From NCBI RefSeq assembly GCF_016861695.1, contig NZ_BOLP01000015.1, positions 1 to 64,000 on the forward strand: a stretch of DNA of 64,000 bases. Direction: 5' to 3'. The DNA comes from Levilactobacillus andaensis (GTDB lineage: Bacteria; Bacillota; Bacilli; Lactobacillales; Lactobacillaceae). Both the position numbers and the translations under genes were made by a program. Positions 51,659 through 58,506 of the stretch are shown piece by piece. Under the pieces are notes generated by a model. It was given only the letters and a program-made list of their open reading frames with translations, was not told where the DNA came from and made no database searches. How positions within the stretch are numbered: position 1 is the first letter of the stretch; every line of letters begins with the position of its first letter.

Positions 51659-51957
51659 GTACCCACGCCACTTAATATCACGACAAAAAATAGCCCGCGA
51701 AATCCATTCAGATTTCACGAGCCATTTTCCGTTTCAACGACCAGTAGTCGCCGTCACGGTTTATTTAAATTTTTATGCTTAAGCCTTAGTGAAGGTCCAC
51801 TTAGCAGCTGGCGCAACGCCGGCCTTGGTTGAGATCACTTGGTTCTTGCTGCTGATGAGCTTAACTGTTTCTACGGTAACCATCGATGAATCACCATTTA
51901 ATGCGGCAGTGGCTTGGCGAATGCTTCTTTGCAATGCAGTTACTTTATCAGTCATTT
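51659..51957. repeat. Cassette D, copy 1 (terminator plus 58-codon ORF)
   Basis: It matches the cassette at 60596 on its left side (GTACCCACGCCACTTAATAT) and the cassette at 56117 over the terminator and ORF. The terminator (about 51685-51726) reads on the minus strand GGCTCGTGAAATC / GATTTCGCGGGC then T6, and works on the plus strand for the MFS gene too. Confidence 0.85.
51779..51955 (-). CDS. 58-residue protein, cassette copy 1
   Basis: ATG follows a GAAGG Shine-Dalgarno site, 36 bases after the stop of the MFS gene at 51992, so it can be the last gene of the RHH-MFS operon. The N-terminal part (MTDKVTALQRSIRQATAALN) is charged and helical with no signal peptide. The C-terminal 23 residues (SKNQVISTKAG to WTFTKA) are identical to the end of the secreted protein at 60715. 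It is either a chimeric relic or a small protein that has kept the parental C-terminus. Conservation of start, Shine-Dalgarno site and stop in two copies favours translation. Confidence 0.6.
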   Translation of the reverse strand: MTDKVTALQRSIRQATAALNGDSSMVTVETVKLISSKNQVISTKAGVAPAAKWTFTKA

Positions 51958-51991
51958 TGCCTTCTTTTCATACGGCGAGAAGATTTTTTAC

Positions 51992-53245
51992 CTAGTCAAC
52001 GTTATTTTTGGGAATACTAAAACTCAAAGCGCGATAGAATCGAACACTGATAGTAAACAATATTACTGTAACCACCGCAAAAATTACGGTTGGTTGGAAT
52101 TTGCCAAAAAGGAATCCAAAAAGGAGTACTCCCACTGAAATCGACAGATTGGCTGTAGCATTGACTGTAATATTTACGCGTCCTTGTAAGTTTTCTGGCG
52201 TATTTTTACGAATAAATGTGGCAAAAGGAATGTTGATAACGATTAGTATGAGACCAACAAATGCCAAGATGATGATGTACAAGGCAACGCTGATGCTTAC
52301 TGAAAAAATGTTAAAAGAGATGAAGGAGAGGGCGGCTAATAAAGTACAGAATGTTAATCCAATATTTGAAATTTTAGGGAGCTTTTGTGTAATTGTATTG
52401 GATAACGATAAAAGCAAGCTTCCAAGAATCATACCAAAACTAATGGCAGCTTGGATCATCCCATATTGCGTATTAGATACATTTAAGACCTTGACCGTAA
52501 TGTAGGGAAGTCCAATTGAAATTGATGAGAAGGCAAGATCCATTATAACTATAAAAAGAAGAAGCGGACGCAGTATTGTAGAAGTTGTAATGTATGTAAG
52601 TCCCTGCTTAAATGACTGCCAAATACTATCATCACTTTTCTTCTCAGGTTGAGTTTTAAGTGCGAAGTAGCGGAACCGCAAGGCCATAATGAACAGTAAA
52701 ACAATAGTCTCTCCAATTAGTTCAATTAATGAAAATATTCGTAATGACAAGTAACTATAAAGAACTCCGCCTAGAATTGGTGCGGCTAAGGTCGTAATAG
52801 TACTTCCTAATTGTTCTAAAGAAACGAGCTTTTGTAAGTCCTCGGCCATGACCATTTGATTTGATGACGCCTTGTAAGCCGTACTTTGGAATCCATCGCA
52901 GACGTTTAATAAGGTTACCAATAAAATAATGGATAATGCTGGGCGTTGTAACGCCGTTTTTATGTTGAAAACAAAAATAGCCATCACAATGACGCTTGTT
53001 ATCTGCGCCGAAAGTGCAACTCCTTTGTGGGGAAACCTATCAACTAAGTATCCAATCAATGGTGTAAGTAAAGTTTGTGCTGCAGGACCTACAAATGCAA
53101 TTATAGAAAATAGTAGCGATGAGCCCGTCGTTTTTAAGATATAAAGTCCAAGTGCAAAAGAAAAGAACTCACTGGTGGCATTCCCAACGAAGAGGCTAAT
53201 CGTGGCCAGCGTCATTTGAAATTTAGATATAGTACGATTGGACAT
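51992..53245 (-). CDS. MFS transporter of the AT-rich island
   Basis: This 417-residue 12-helix MFS protein resembles macrolide-efflux-type members (LIGYLVDRFPHKG after helix 2; RKNTPENLQGRVNITVNA in the later half). AT-rich codon use sets it apart from the MFS gene at 50387. It follows the RHH gene by ten bases and is transcribed away from the peptide gene. In this context it may export or confer immunity to the product of the peptide genes. That is an inference. Confidence 0.88.
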   Translation of the reverse strand: MSNRTISKFQMTLATISLFVGNATSEFFSFALGLYILKTTGSSLLFSIIAFVGPAAQTLLTPLIGYLVDRFPHKGVALSAQITSVIVMAIFVFNIKTALQRPALSIILLVTLLNVCDGFQSTAYKASSNQMVMAEDLQKLVSLEQLGSTITTLAAPILGGVLYSYLSLRIFSLIELIGETIVLLFIMALRFRYFALKTQPEKKSDDSIWQSFKQGLTYITTSTILRPLLLFIVIMDLAFSSISIGLPYITVKVLNVSNTQYGMIQAAISFGMILGSLLLSLSNTITQKLPKISNIGLTFCTLLAALSFISFNIFSVSISVALYIIILAFVGLILIVINIPFATFIRKNTPENLQGRVNITVNATANLSISVGVLLFGFLFGKFQPTVIFAVVTVILFTISVRFYRALSFSIPKNNVD

Positions 53246-53255
53246 TCACAGGGCC

Positions 53256-53684
53256 TCACTTTCCTACATAATGGTTGTAGATACTATCACTGGCGTATAG
53301 TTTACCAAATACTTTAACGGACTTAACTATTTTAAAAAGTCTGTCTTCATGCTGGATGCCGTTAAAATGAAGCTGGCCAATTACATAATAATTAACAACA
53401 GTTTGCTTTAGCCACAATTTGTTGACGAAAGAATCGTCAATATCATATCGACCAATGAGAACTTCAAAACCACTAACAGAGTGATCATCAGTTAGCATGG
53501 TTTGAGAATCAGCTGCAATGATTTTTTTGAGATCGGATCGGTGATTGTCGATTTCCTTTTTTGCAGCGTAGTGAAGAAAATCCGTTCTTGAGGAAAAAAT
53601 CCCCTTCTGAATAAGAATATCAATATAACCAACATCTACTGAACTGAGGTTCGCTGAAATTTTAATAGTATTAGGTTCCTTCAT
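53256..53684 (-). CDS. Ribbon-helix-helix protein, probable island regulator
   Basis: This 142-residue protein has an N-terminal ribbon-helix-helix pattern: TIKISANLSSVDVGYIDILI, then GIFSSRTDFLHYAAKKEI, with the GxFxSRxxF turn typical of CopG/Arc-like DNA-binding proteins. The C-terminal half (about 60-142) is of unknown type and may sense a ligand or partner. The ATG at 53684 follows AAGG by seven bases; a GTG at 53690 overlaps that site. It diverges from the peptide gene across about 220 bases that contain AAGTAT..ATACTT inverted repeats, candidate operators. Confidence 0.75.
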   Translation of the reverse strand: MKEPNTIKISANLSSVDVGYIDILIQKGIFSSRTDFLHYAAKKEIDNHRSDLKKIIAADSQTMLTDDHSVSGFEVLIGRYDIDDSFVNKLWLKQTVVNYYVIGQLHFNGIQHEDRLFKIVKSVKVFGKLYASDSIYNHYVGK

Positions 53685-53787
53685 TTGCACACCTTCTTTT
53701 AATCGAATTATAATCTTAGTCTTGACTTAAGTATATACCTATATGTGATATTACATTGATAATACTTACAAAATTGCCGTTTTTACA

Positions 53788-53850
53788 TTGAATTAGCTTT
53801 CAAATCGAATTGTAATCAACTTATCAATTCAGGGGGCGCCCCATTAGAAT
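53788..53850 (+). promoter_or_regulatory. Putative promoter and GC palindrome before the peptide gene
   Basis: TTGAAT, 17-base spacer, TGTAAT gives a plausible plus-strand promoter. Just downstream lies GGGGCGCCCC, a perfect palindrome that stands out in AT-rich DNA and could bind a regulator or form the 5' end of the mRNA. Boundaries are approximate. Confidence 0.45.
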
Positions 53851-53909
53851 TTGATGATTATTATTTTAACTTTGTTGTGAATGACCATATACCCTAGGAG
53901 GTACTTAAT

Positions 53910-54056
53910 ATGAAATTAACAATTCGTAAGAGTAACGCAGATGCAAATGAGGAGAACAATCGTGTTATCGTAATGCGTGGTTGGGTATTAACGATTAAAG
54001 TTGCAAGTACTGTCGTCGCTATTGAAAAAACTGCGCCGAAGCTTAGTTTAGTATAG
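53910..54056 (+). CDS. 48-residue peptide, candidate precursor
   Basis: ATG stands eight bases after a strong AGGAGG. The peptide has a hydrophilic N-terminal part (MKLTIRKSNADANEENNR) and a hydrophobic, beta-prone C-terminal part with one Trp (RGWVLTIKVASTVVAIEK) ending in TAPKLSLV. No Cys, no Gly-Gly leader and no signal peptide. The next gene begins at or within a few bases of its stop. The layout (short leader-like peptide, then larger proteins, then a divergent exporter and regulator) resembles a ribosomally made peptide locus. I recognise no precursor family. Confidence 0.65.
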   Translation: MKLTIRKSNADANEENNRVIVMRGWVLTIKVASTVVAIEKTAPKLSLV

Positions 54057-54062
54057 TTGATT

Positions 54063-54884
54063 ATGGATAAAAAATTTTTACTTAATAGTAAAATTCAAAA
54101 GGAGACAAGTCTTTTAATTAATGAGAACTTGCCTTTTTTTGATATTAATCAGAAAAATATAACTTTCAGTCTAAAGAAGATAGCTGAACTGGCATTGGTA
54201 GTTGTTGGTTTTCCAAACACAGACATTGATACAGAAGCTAATACTTTTATGGGAAAAGTGAGAGCCGAATTAGTGAATGCTGAAACTGTTAGACGGATGC
54301 CTGCTACTGTTGACGTATTTCTCCTATTATCTAGGGTGACTAACCATAAACTGTCAGATACTACACTTAACCAGGTAGAATATTTGTGGCAAAGCTATTA
54401 CTTAGTTCCATATGAGCGTCTACAACATTTTTATTGTTTGAACCAATTCGGTGTCAATCTGAACGATTCACGGAAAAAGTTATGGAAGTACACAGAGGTG
54501 TATCGACATTATCCAATTCTGAACGCAGACTACATCAATTTATATAATGTAACTCATGATATTTTTTTCTATACTAACATGGGAAAAACGGTGGATATGC
54601 CCGATAAATCGGCCATCATTCAAAGATTATTTGAATCACTGGGATTTTCATTAAAGAGTGGACATTATGATCTATCCGTAGAATTATTACTCTGTTTATG
54701 TTTTTTTCATAAGTTTCTTACTTCTGCGGAATTAAAGATGTATGATTCCTTGTATGAAGTTCAGTTTACACAGTTCTACAAGCCGTTAATTTCCAATAAT
54801 CTAAAATCTGTTAGTTTTGGAAAATATTATCATTACTTGCTTGTTTCAAATATGCTAAGTTCCTGTCTGGAGGTAAGTATTTGA
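54063..54884 (+). CDS. Unknown helical protein, island gene 2
   Basis: This soluble all-helical protein of 273 residues contains YNVTHDIFFYTNMG (about 160-173) and GHYDLSVELLLCL (about 215-227). From memory the Y-x2-TH-x2-F-x-T-x2-G pattern recalls a family of unknown function found beside peptide genes in Gram-positive bacteria (DUF6895-like), but I cannot confirm this here. It starts with ATG six bases after the peptide stop (or TTG at once), with only a weak Shine-Dalgarno sequence, so translation is probably coupled. AT-rich compared with the backbone. Confidence 0.7.
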   Translation: MDKKFLLNSKIQKETSLLINENLPFFDINQKNITFSLKKIAELALVVVGFPNTDIDTEANTFMGKVRAELVNAETVRRMPATVDVFLLLSRVTNHKLSDTTLNQVEYLWQSYYLVPYERLQHFYCLNQFGVNLNDSRKKLWKYTEVYRHYPILNADYINLYNVTHDIFFYTNMGKTVDMPDKSAIIQRLFESLGFSLKSGHYDLSVELLLCLCFFHKFLTSAELKMYDSLYEVQFTQFYKPLISNNLKSVSFGKYYHYLLVSNMLSSCLEVSI

Positions 54885-55516
54885 TAGATAATGAATTACA
54901 AAACCGGTTATCTGAAAAAATGACACCGATGGCTTATATAAACGTCATTTCTGATTTAGCATATTCGGATCTTTTTTTGCTCAAATTGGATGAGACAAGA
55001 GAAAATTCAATTTTTTTTAAAGTATTTACAAAATTCGCTCGAAATTTTAATGTGAATGAATTAATGGTCACCAATCCTAAAATGCAAGTTGACATTTATG
55101 CTATAGGACTAGTTCTAAATAAGTACAACTTAGGAACACCATTGATTAGATTTGATAATGCCTTGTCAAATTATGAAATGCAATATGAAACATTTTTGAA
55201 GCTTAAACTATTACACAGTTTAAGCAAAGAAGTACGTGTTCCGCTAACAATTTATGATTTTGATATCAACAGAGTTAACCCAAAATCAATGTTTAACGAG
55301 TACCAGTTAACTTGGGCGTTGTATGAACATATACTTGGGTTACGTCCAGCTTTAAATTTATCCGAGGTGATGGCTTTACTGTGTAAGCAGAAAAAATGGA
55401 ATGCGTTAGCCAAATATCAGATGGTGTTAAACAATGATTTTTGGCTAAATATTATTGACAGGAAAAAACTAAATCTTTCAAACTTAATTAGTTTAGACAG
55501 ACTCCAGTTAAGGTGA
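54881..55516 (+). CDS. Unknown helical protein, island gene 3
   Basis: This 211-residue protein starts with TTG overlapping the previous stop (TTGA), seven bases after GGAGG. Its layout parallels gene 2 (VDIYAIGLVLNKYNLGTP against a similar DVFLLLSRVTN segment; NEYQLTWALYEHILG where gene 2 has the TH..G motif), so the two may be distant paralogues, with this one lacking the His. Function unknown. The tight overlap argues for a complex or a fixed ratio with gene 2. Confidence 0.68.
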   Translation: MIDNELQNRLSEKMTPMAYINVISDLAYSDLFLLKLDETRENSIFFKVFTKFARNFNVNELMVTNPKMQVDIYAIGLVLNKYNLGTPLIRFDNALSNYEMQYETFLKLKLLHSLSKEVRVPLTIYDFDINRVNPKSMFNEYQLTWALYEHILGLRPALNLSEVMALLCKQKKWNALAKYQMVLNNDFWLNIIDRKKLNLSNLISLDRLQLR

Positions 55517-55524
55517 GGTTCTAG

Positions 55525-56091
55525 ATGAGACGACATAAAAATGAACTTTATGAGGCGCTAAAGGCAAACGATACGGAAGCTATTCAACACCTTAGACCTA
55601 AGAAACTATCTGAATCTGTTGTAATTTTATTACATTATTGGCAACCGGCTATTTTTGCCGATTCATTTTCTAAAATTGAGGATCACTATAATCTCGGGCT
55701 AACAACTTCCCAGGTAATACCAGAAGTCTTGAAAGAAGATAATAGTGATAATCTAAAAAAATTAATCTTTTCAAGGGGATTTGACAGAACTGATGCTTCA
55801 CTAACAAATGGGGTAGCTGCTTATTATGCTCAGATCTACGACTTTGAGAACTTTTCGTTAGCCTGCCTAGTTTTGATGCTTCGTGCTCCTAAAGAGTTCA
55901 ATAAATCTAATATTGAGTTTCTTCATCAACAACTACGCGACGATAAAGAATATTATGGTTTTCAAAATAAGCTTATCGCAAATGATTTTGATGAAAACTC
56001 CGAAAAATTTTTAAATGACTTCTTGTTTCCAATCAGTATCTATTCAAAACTAATCTTGTTAGTTAATGAAGCTACTCTAGAAAATAATTAA
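55525..56091 (+). CDS. Unknown helical protein, island gene 4
   Basis: This 188-residue soluble protein has GAGG six bases before the ATG and nine bases after the previous stop. It is charged and helical (MRRHKNELYEALKAND at the start; TNGVAAYYAQIYDFENFSL in the middle). It is the last gene before cassette D copy 2, whose terminator also reads this way. No family recognised. Base composition matches genes 2 and 3, so the four genes probably arrived together. Confidence 0.68.
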   Translation: MRRHKNELYEALKANDTEAIQHLRPKKLSESVVILLHYWQPAIFADSFSKIEDHYNLGLTTSQVIPEVLKEDNSDNLKKLIFSRGFDRTDASLTNGVAAYYAQIYDFENFSLACLVLMLRAPKEFNKSNIEFLHQQLRDDKEYYGFQNKLIANDFDENSEKFLNDFLFPISIYSKLILLVNEATLENN

Positions 56092-56116
56092 ATAGTAGTT
56101 GACGACAAATCGCCAT

Positions 56117-56431
56117 CGTCGTAAGCAATTACCCCACTTCATAAAGAGCTTCTACATGACAAAAATGGCCCGCGAAATCCATCCAGATTTCACGAGCCAT
56201 TCCCCGTTCCAACGACCAGTAGTCGCCGTCACGGTTTATTTAAATTTTAAGCTTAAGCCTTAGTGAAAGTCAACTTAGCAGCTGGCGCAACACCGGCCTT
56301 GGTTGAAATCACTTGGTTCTTGCTGCTGATGAGCTTAACTGTTTCTACGGTAACCATCGATGAATCACCATTTAATGCGGCAGTGGCTTGGCGAATGCTT
56401 CTTTGCAATGCAGTTACTTTATCAGTCATTT
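56117..56431. repeat. Cassette D, copy 2
   Basis: The left edge ATCGTCGTAAGCAATTAC is shared with copy 3 at 56492. Then come the terminator hairpin (about 56160-56200), the AGTAGTCGCCGTCACGG block and the 58-codon ORF, all as in copy 1. Confidence 0.85.
56253..56429 (-). CDS. 58-residue protein, cassette copy 2
   Basis: It is identical to the protein at 51779 except for Leu in place of Trp near the end (AKLTFTKA). It has its own AAGGAAG Shine-Dalgarno site and a clear promoter, so unlike copy 1 it can be expressed alone. The nucleotide differences from copy 1 are few and mostly silent, compatible with recent duplication or continuing purifying selection. Confidence 0.6.
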   Translation of the reverse strand: MTDKVTALQRSIRQATAALNGDSSMVTVETVKLISSKNQVISTKAGVAPAAKLTFTKA

Positions 56432-56478
56432 TTATCTTCCTTACTCTGTTGGCAGTTCCTTGCTACTACGGTAACATC

Positions 56479-56507
56479 ATATCCGATACTATCGTCGTAA
56501 GCAATTA
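56479..56507 (-). promoter_or_regulatory. Promoter of cassette copy 2 ORF
   Basis: Minus strand: TTGCTT, 17-base spacer, TATGAT, about 50 bases before the ATG at 56429. The -35 lies in the sequence shared with copy 3. Confidence 0.65.
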
Positions 56508-56623
56508 CTCCACTTCATAGAGAGCTTCTACATGACAAAAATGGCCCGTGAAATCCATTCAGATTTCACGAGCCATTTTCCGTTCCAACGACCAGTAGTC
56601 GCCGTCACGGTTTATTTAAATTT
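56492..56623. repeat. Cassette D, copy 3 (terminator only)
   Basis: It carries the left edge, terminator hairpin (about 56535-56580) and CGACCAGTAGTCGCCGTCACGG block but ends at TTTATTTAAATT without the ORF. It can terminate the minus-strand ABC gene at 56713. Confidence 0.8.
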
Positions 56624-56712
56624 CTTATTGCCACATAATACCGGTCAGGGCCATCTATCACATGACTCATTGGTACCCTCATCATTGACTTACGATTCAC
56701 ACGACATGACAG

Positions 56713-58500
56713 CTACCGATAAATCCTAGCTTGTGCTGCCCATAAGGTTCTAAATTCAGGCGACACCTGTTTCAACTCTTCAGGTGTGCCATCCGCAATC
56801 AGCTGACCACTTTTCATGAGCAAGACACGATCTGCAATCTTCGCCGCTCCCAGTCGATGCGTGATAAAAATCGTCGGCTGCTGTAACGAAAAACGCTTGA
56901 TATTCTGAAATGTGGTTAACTCCTTCAACGGATCAAGACTCGCTGTTGGTTCATCCAATAATGCTAGTTTTCCAGCTTGATATCCTCCCCGAACCAACGC
57001 TATTTGCTGCTTCTGCCCCCCACTTGGCTGGAAGTTCTCGCTACTATAACTTCCGACAATCGTCTCCAGTTGCTTGGGAAGCTTTTGAATCCACGGTCGT
57101 AATTGCCATCGCCGTAATAATGTATCAAGCATTGCTGGATCTTCTACGTGATTAGCAATCATATTCTCTTTTAAACTAAAATCAAAGACTGCATAATCTT
57201 GAAATACAGGACTAAACAATTTAAGGTAATCTTCTCGATTGAGCGCTTGGATATCCACACCGTCTAGCGTCACCCTACCACTGGTTGGGTGATATAAACC
57301 CAACAATAGCTTGACTAAAGTTGTCTTGCCACTTCCGTTTTCCCCAATAATGGCGGTCGTTCCTTGGATTGGCAACACAAGATTCACGTGGTTCAGAGCT
57401 AGTTTCCCACTGGCATAACGAAAAGAAACATTTTCAAATGTAATGACCCTTCCTGCTGTCACCCTTTGTTTCTTCTTTAGCACATTCGGCTTCAATAACT
57501 GATGATGAATAAATTCCGTTTGCTGCTCAAATCGCTCTAAATTTTGATAGGCCGTCACTAATGCTGTACTAGACGCCGCAACTTGGACTAAGCTGCCAAA
57601 TAAATTGTTCAGGCTACCAATTTTTAGGATTTTCAGTCGAATTTTAACGATTAACAACGCAACTAATACGCTAATTGGTAACCCGGTCATCACTGTCGTT
57701 ACGACTCGCGATTGAAATTGGTTTCCAATATAAGCTTCATTGGTTTTTTGCGACGTCGCCCACTGTTCACGGTAATGTTTCATAATGACCGTTGTGAACT
57801 GATTCAGCTTAATCGACTTTATAATTTCGTAGCGGTTAATCACTTCCAACAGAAAATAATTCAAAACCCGTTCTTGCTTCATTAAAATACGAAATATTTT
57901 TAAATTTTGCACCGTTAGCCGACGATACCAGATAAGCCCCAACCATTCGCCAAATAAAATCAAGCCTAAACTCGCGATCGATAAGAGTGCCATCAACTTC
58001 GACTGGTTAATTCCGAGAACAATTAATGTGACCGTCACACCAATCCCCACGGATAAACTCGTCACACTCTGAATAGTCTGATTTAATTGTTGCATGAACA
58101 CCGCGAACCCACCGGAGTATCTAAATGATGTCTCGCTTTGATTCATTTGAGCAAAAAAATCATCCGTTTCCAACTGTTCAAAATCAACCATCATCCACGA
58201 CCGCCGTAAGCGTAATTTCAGTCGCTCATCCACATTTACCATCTGCACATCTAGATAGCGTTGACCAACGTTAACTGCAACCTGCCCTAAAATATAAATG
58301 GCATACGTTAACCCCAACTGTTGCCACACTTGTTGATAGCTTGCTTGCATCAAACTATTCAGGATCTCCGAGTTTCCCAAAATAATTACAAACGGCAAAA
58401 TTCCATTAATTAAGCTAACACAGACTGCAACCCCAACAATGTAACGATTTTCTTGGGCTAAAAGTTTAAGCGTTGGTATGATTCTCAGCTTCACATGCAT
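56713..58500 (-). CDS. ABC exporter, half of a heterodimer
   Basis: This 595-residue protein has a six-helix exporter domain and a C-terminal ATPase: GENGSGKTT (Walker A), FQPSGGQKQQ (signature with P for L), LALLDEPTASLD (Walker B) and FITHRLG (H-loop). No peptidase domain. It starts six bases after its partner ends. Exporters of this pair type occur in bacteriocin and lantibiotic loci and in general efflux; the substrate is unknown. Confidence 0.88.
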   Translation of the reverse strand: MHVKLRIIPTLKLLAQENRYIVGVAVCVSLINGILPFVIILGNSEILNSLMQASYQQVWQQLGLTYAIYILGQVAVNVGQRYLDVQMVNVDERLKLRLRRSWMMVDFEQLETDDFFAQMNQSETSFRYSGGFAVFMQQLNQTIQSVTSLSVGIGVTVTLIVLGINQSKLMALLSIASLGLILFGEWLGLIWYRRLTVQNLKIFRILMKQERVLNYFLLEVINRYEIIKSIKLNQFTTVIMKHYREQWATSQKTNEAYIGNQFQSRVVTTVMTGLPISVLVALLIVKIRLKILKIGSLNNLFGSLVQVAASSTALVTAYQNLERFEQQTEFIHHQLLKPNVLKKKQRVTAGRVITFENVSFRYASGKLALNHVNLVLPIQGTTAIIGENGSGKTTLVKLLLGLYHPTSGRVTLDGVDIQALNREDYLKLFSPVFQDYAVFDFSLKENMIANHVEDPAMLDTLLRRWQLRPWIQKLPKQLETIVGSYSSENFQPSGGQKQQIALVRGGYQAGKLALLDEPTASLDPLKELTTFQNIKRFSLQQPTIFITHRLGAAKIADRVLLMKSGQLIADGTPEELKQVSPEFRTLWAAQARIYR

Positions 58501-58506
58501 CCCCAG

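Noticed and set aside
51789-51995. Plus-strand frames of 68-85 codons antisense to the 58-codon ORFs (also at 56263)
   Set aside because: The minus-strand ORF has a Shine-Dalgarno site, a promoter in one copy, and homology to a real protein end; the antisense frames have none of these.
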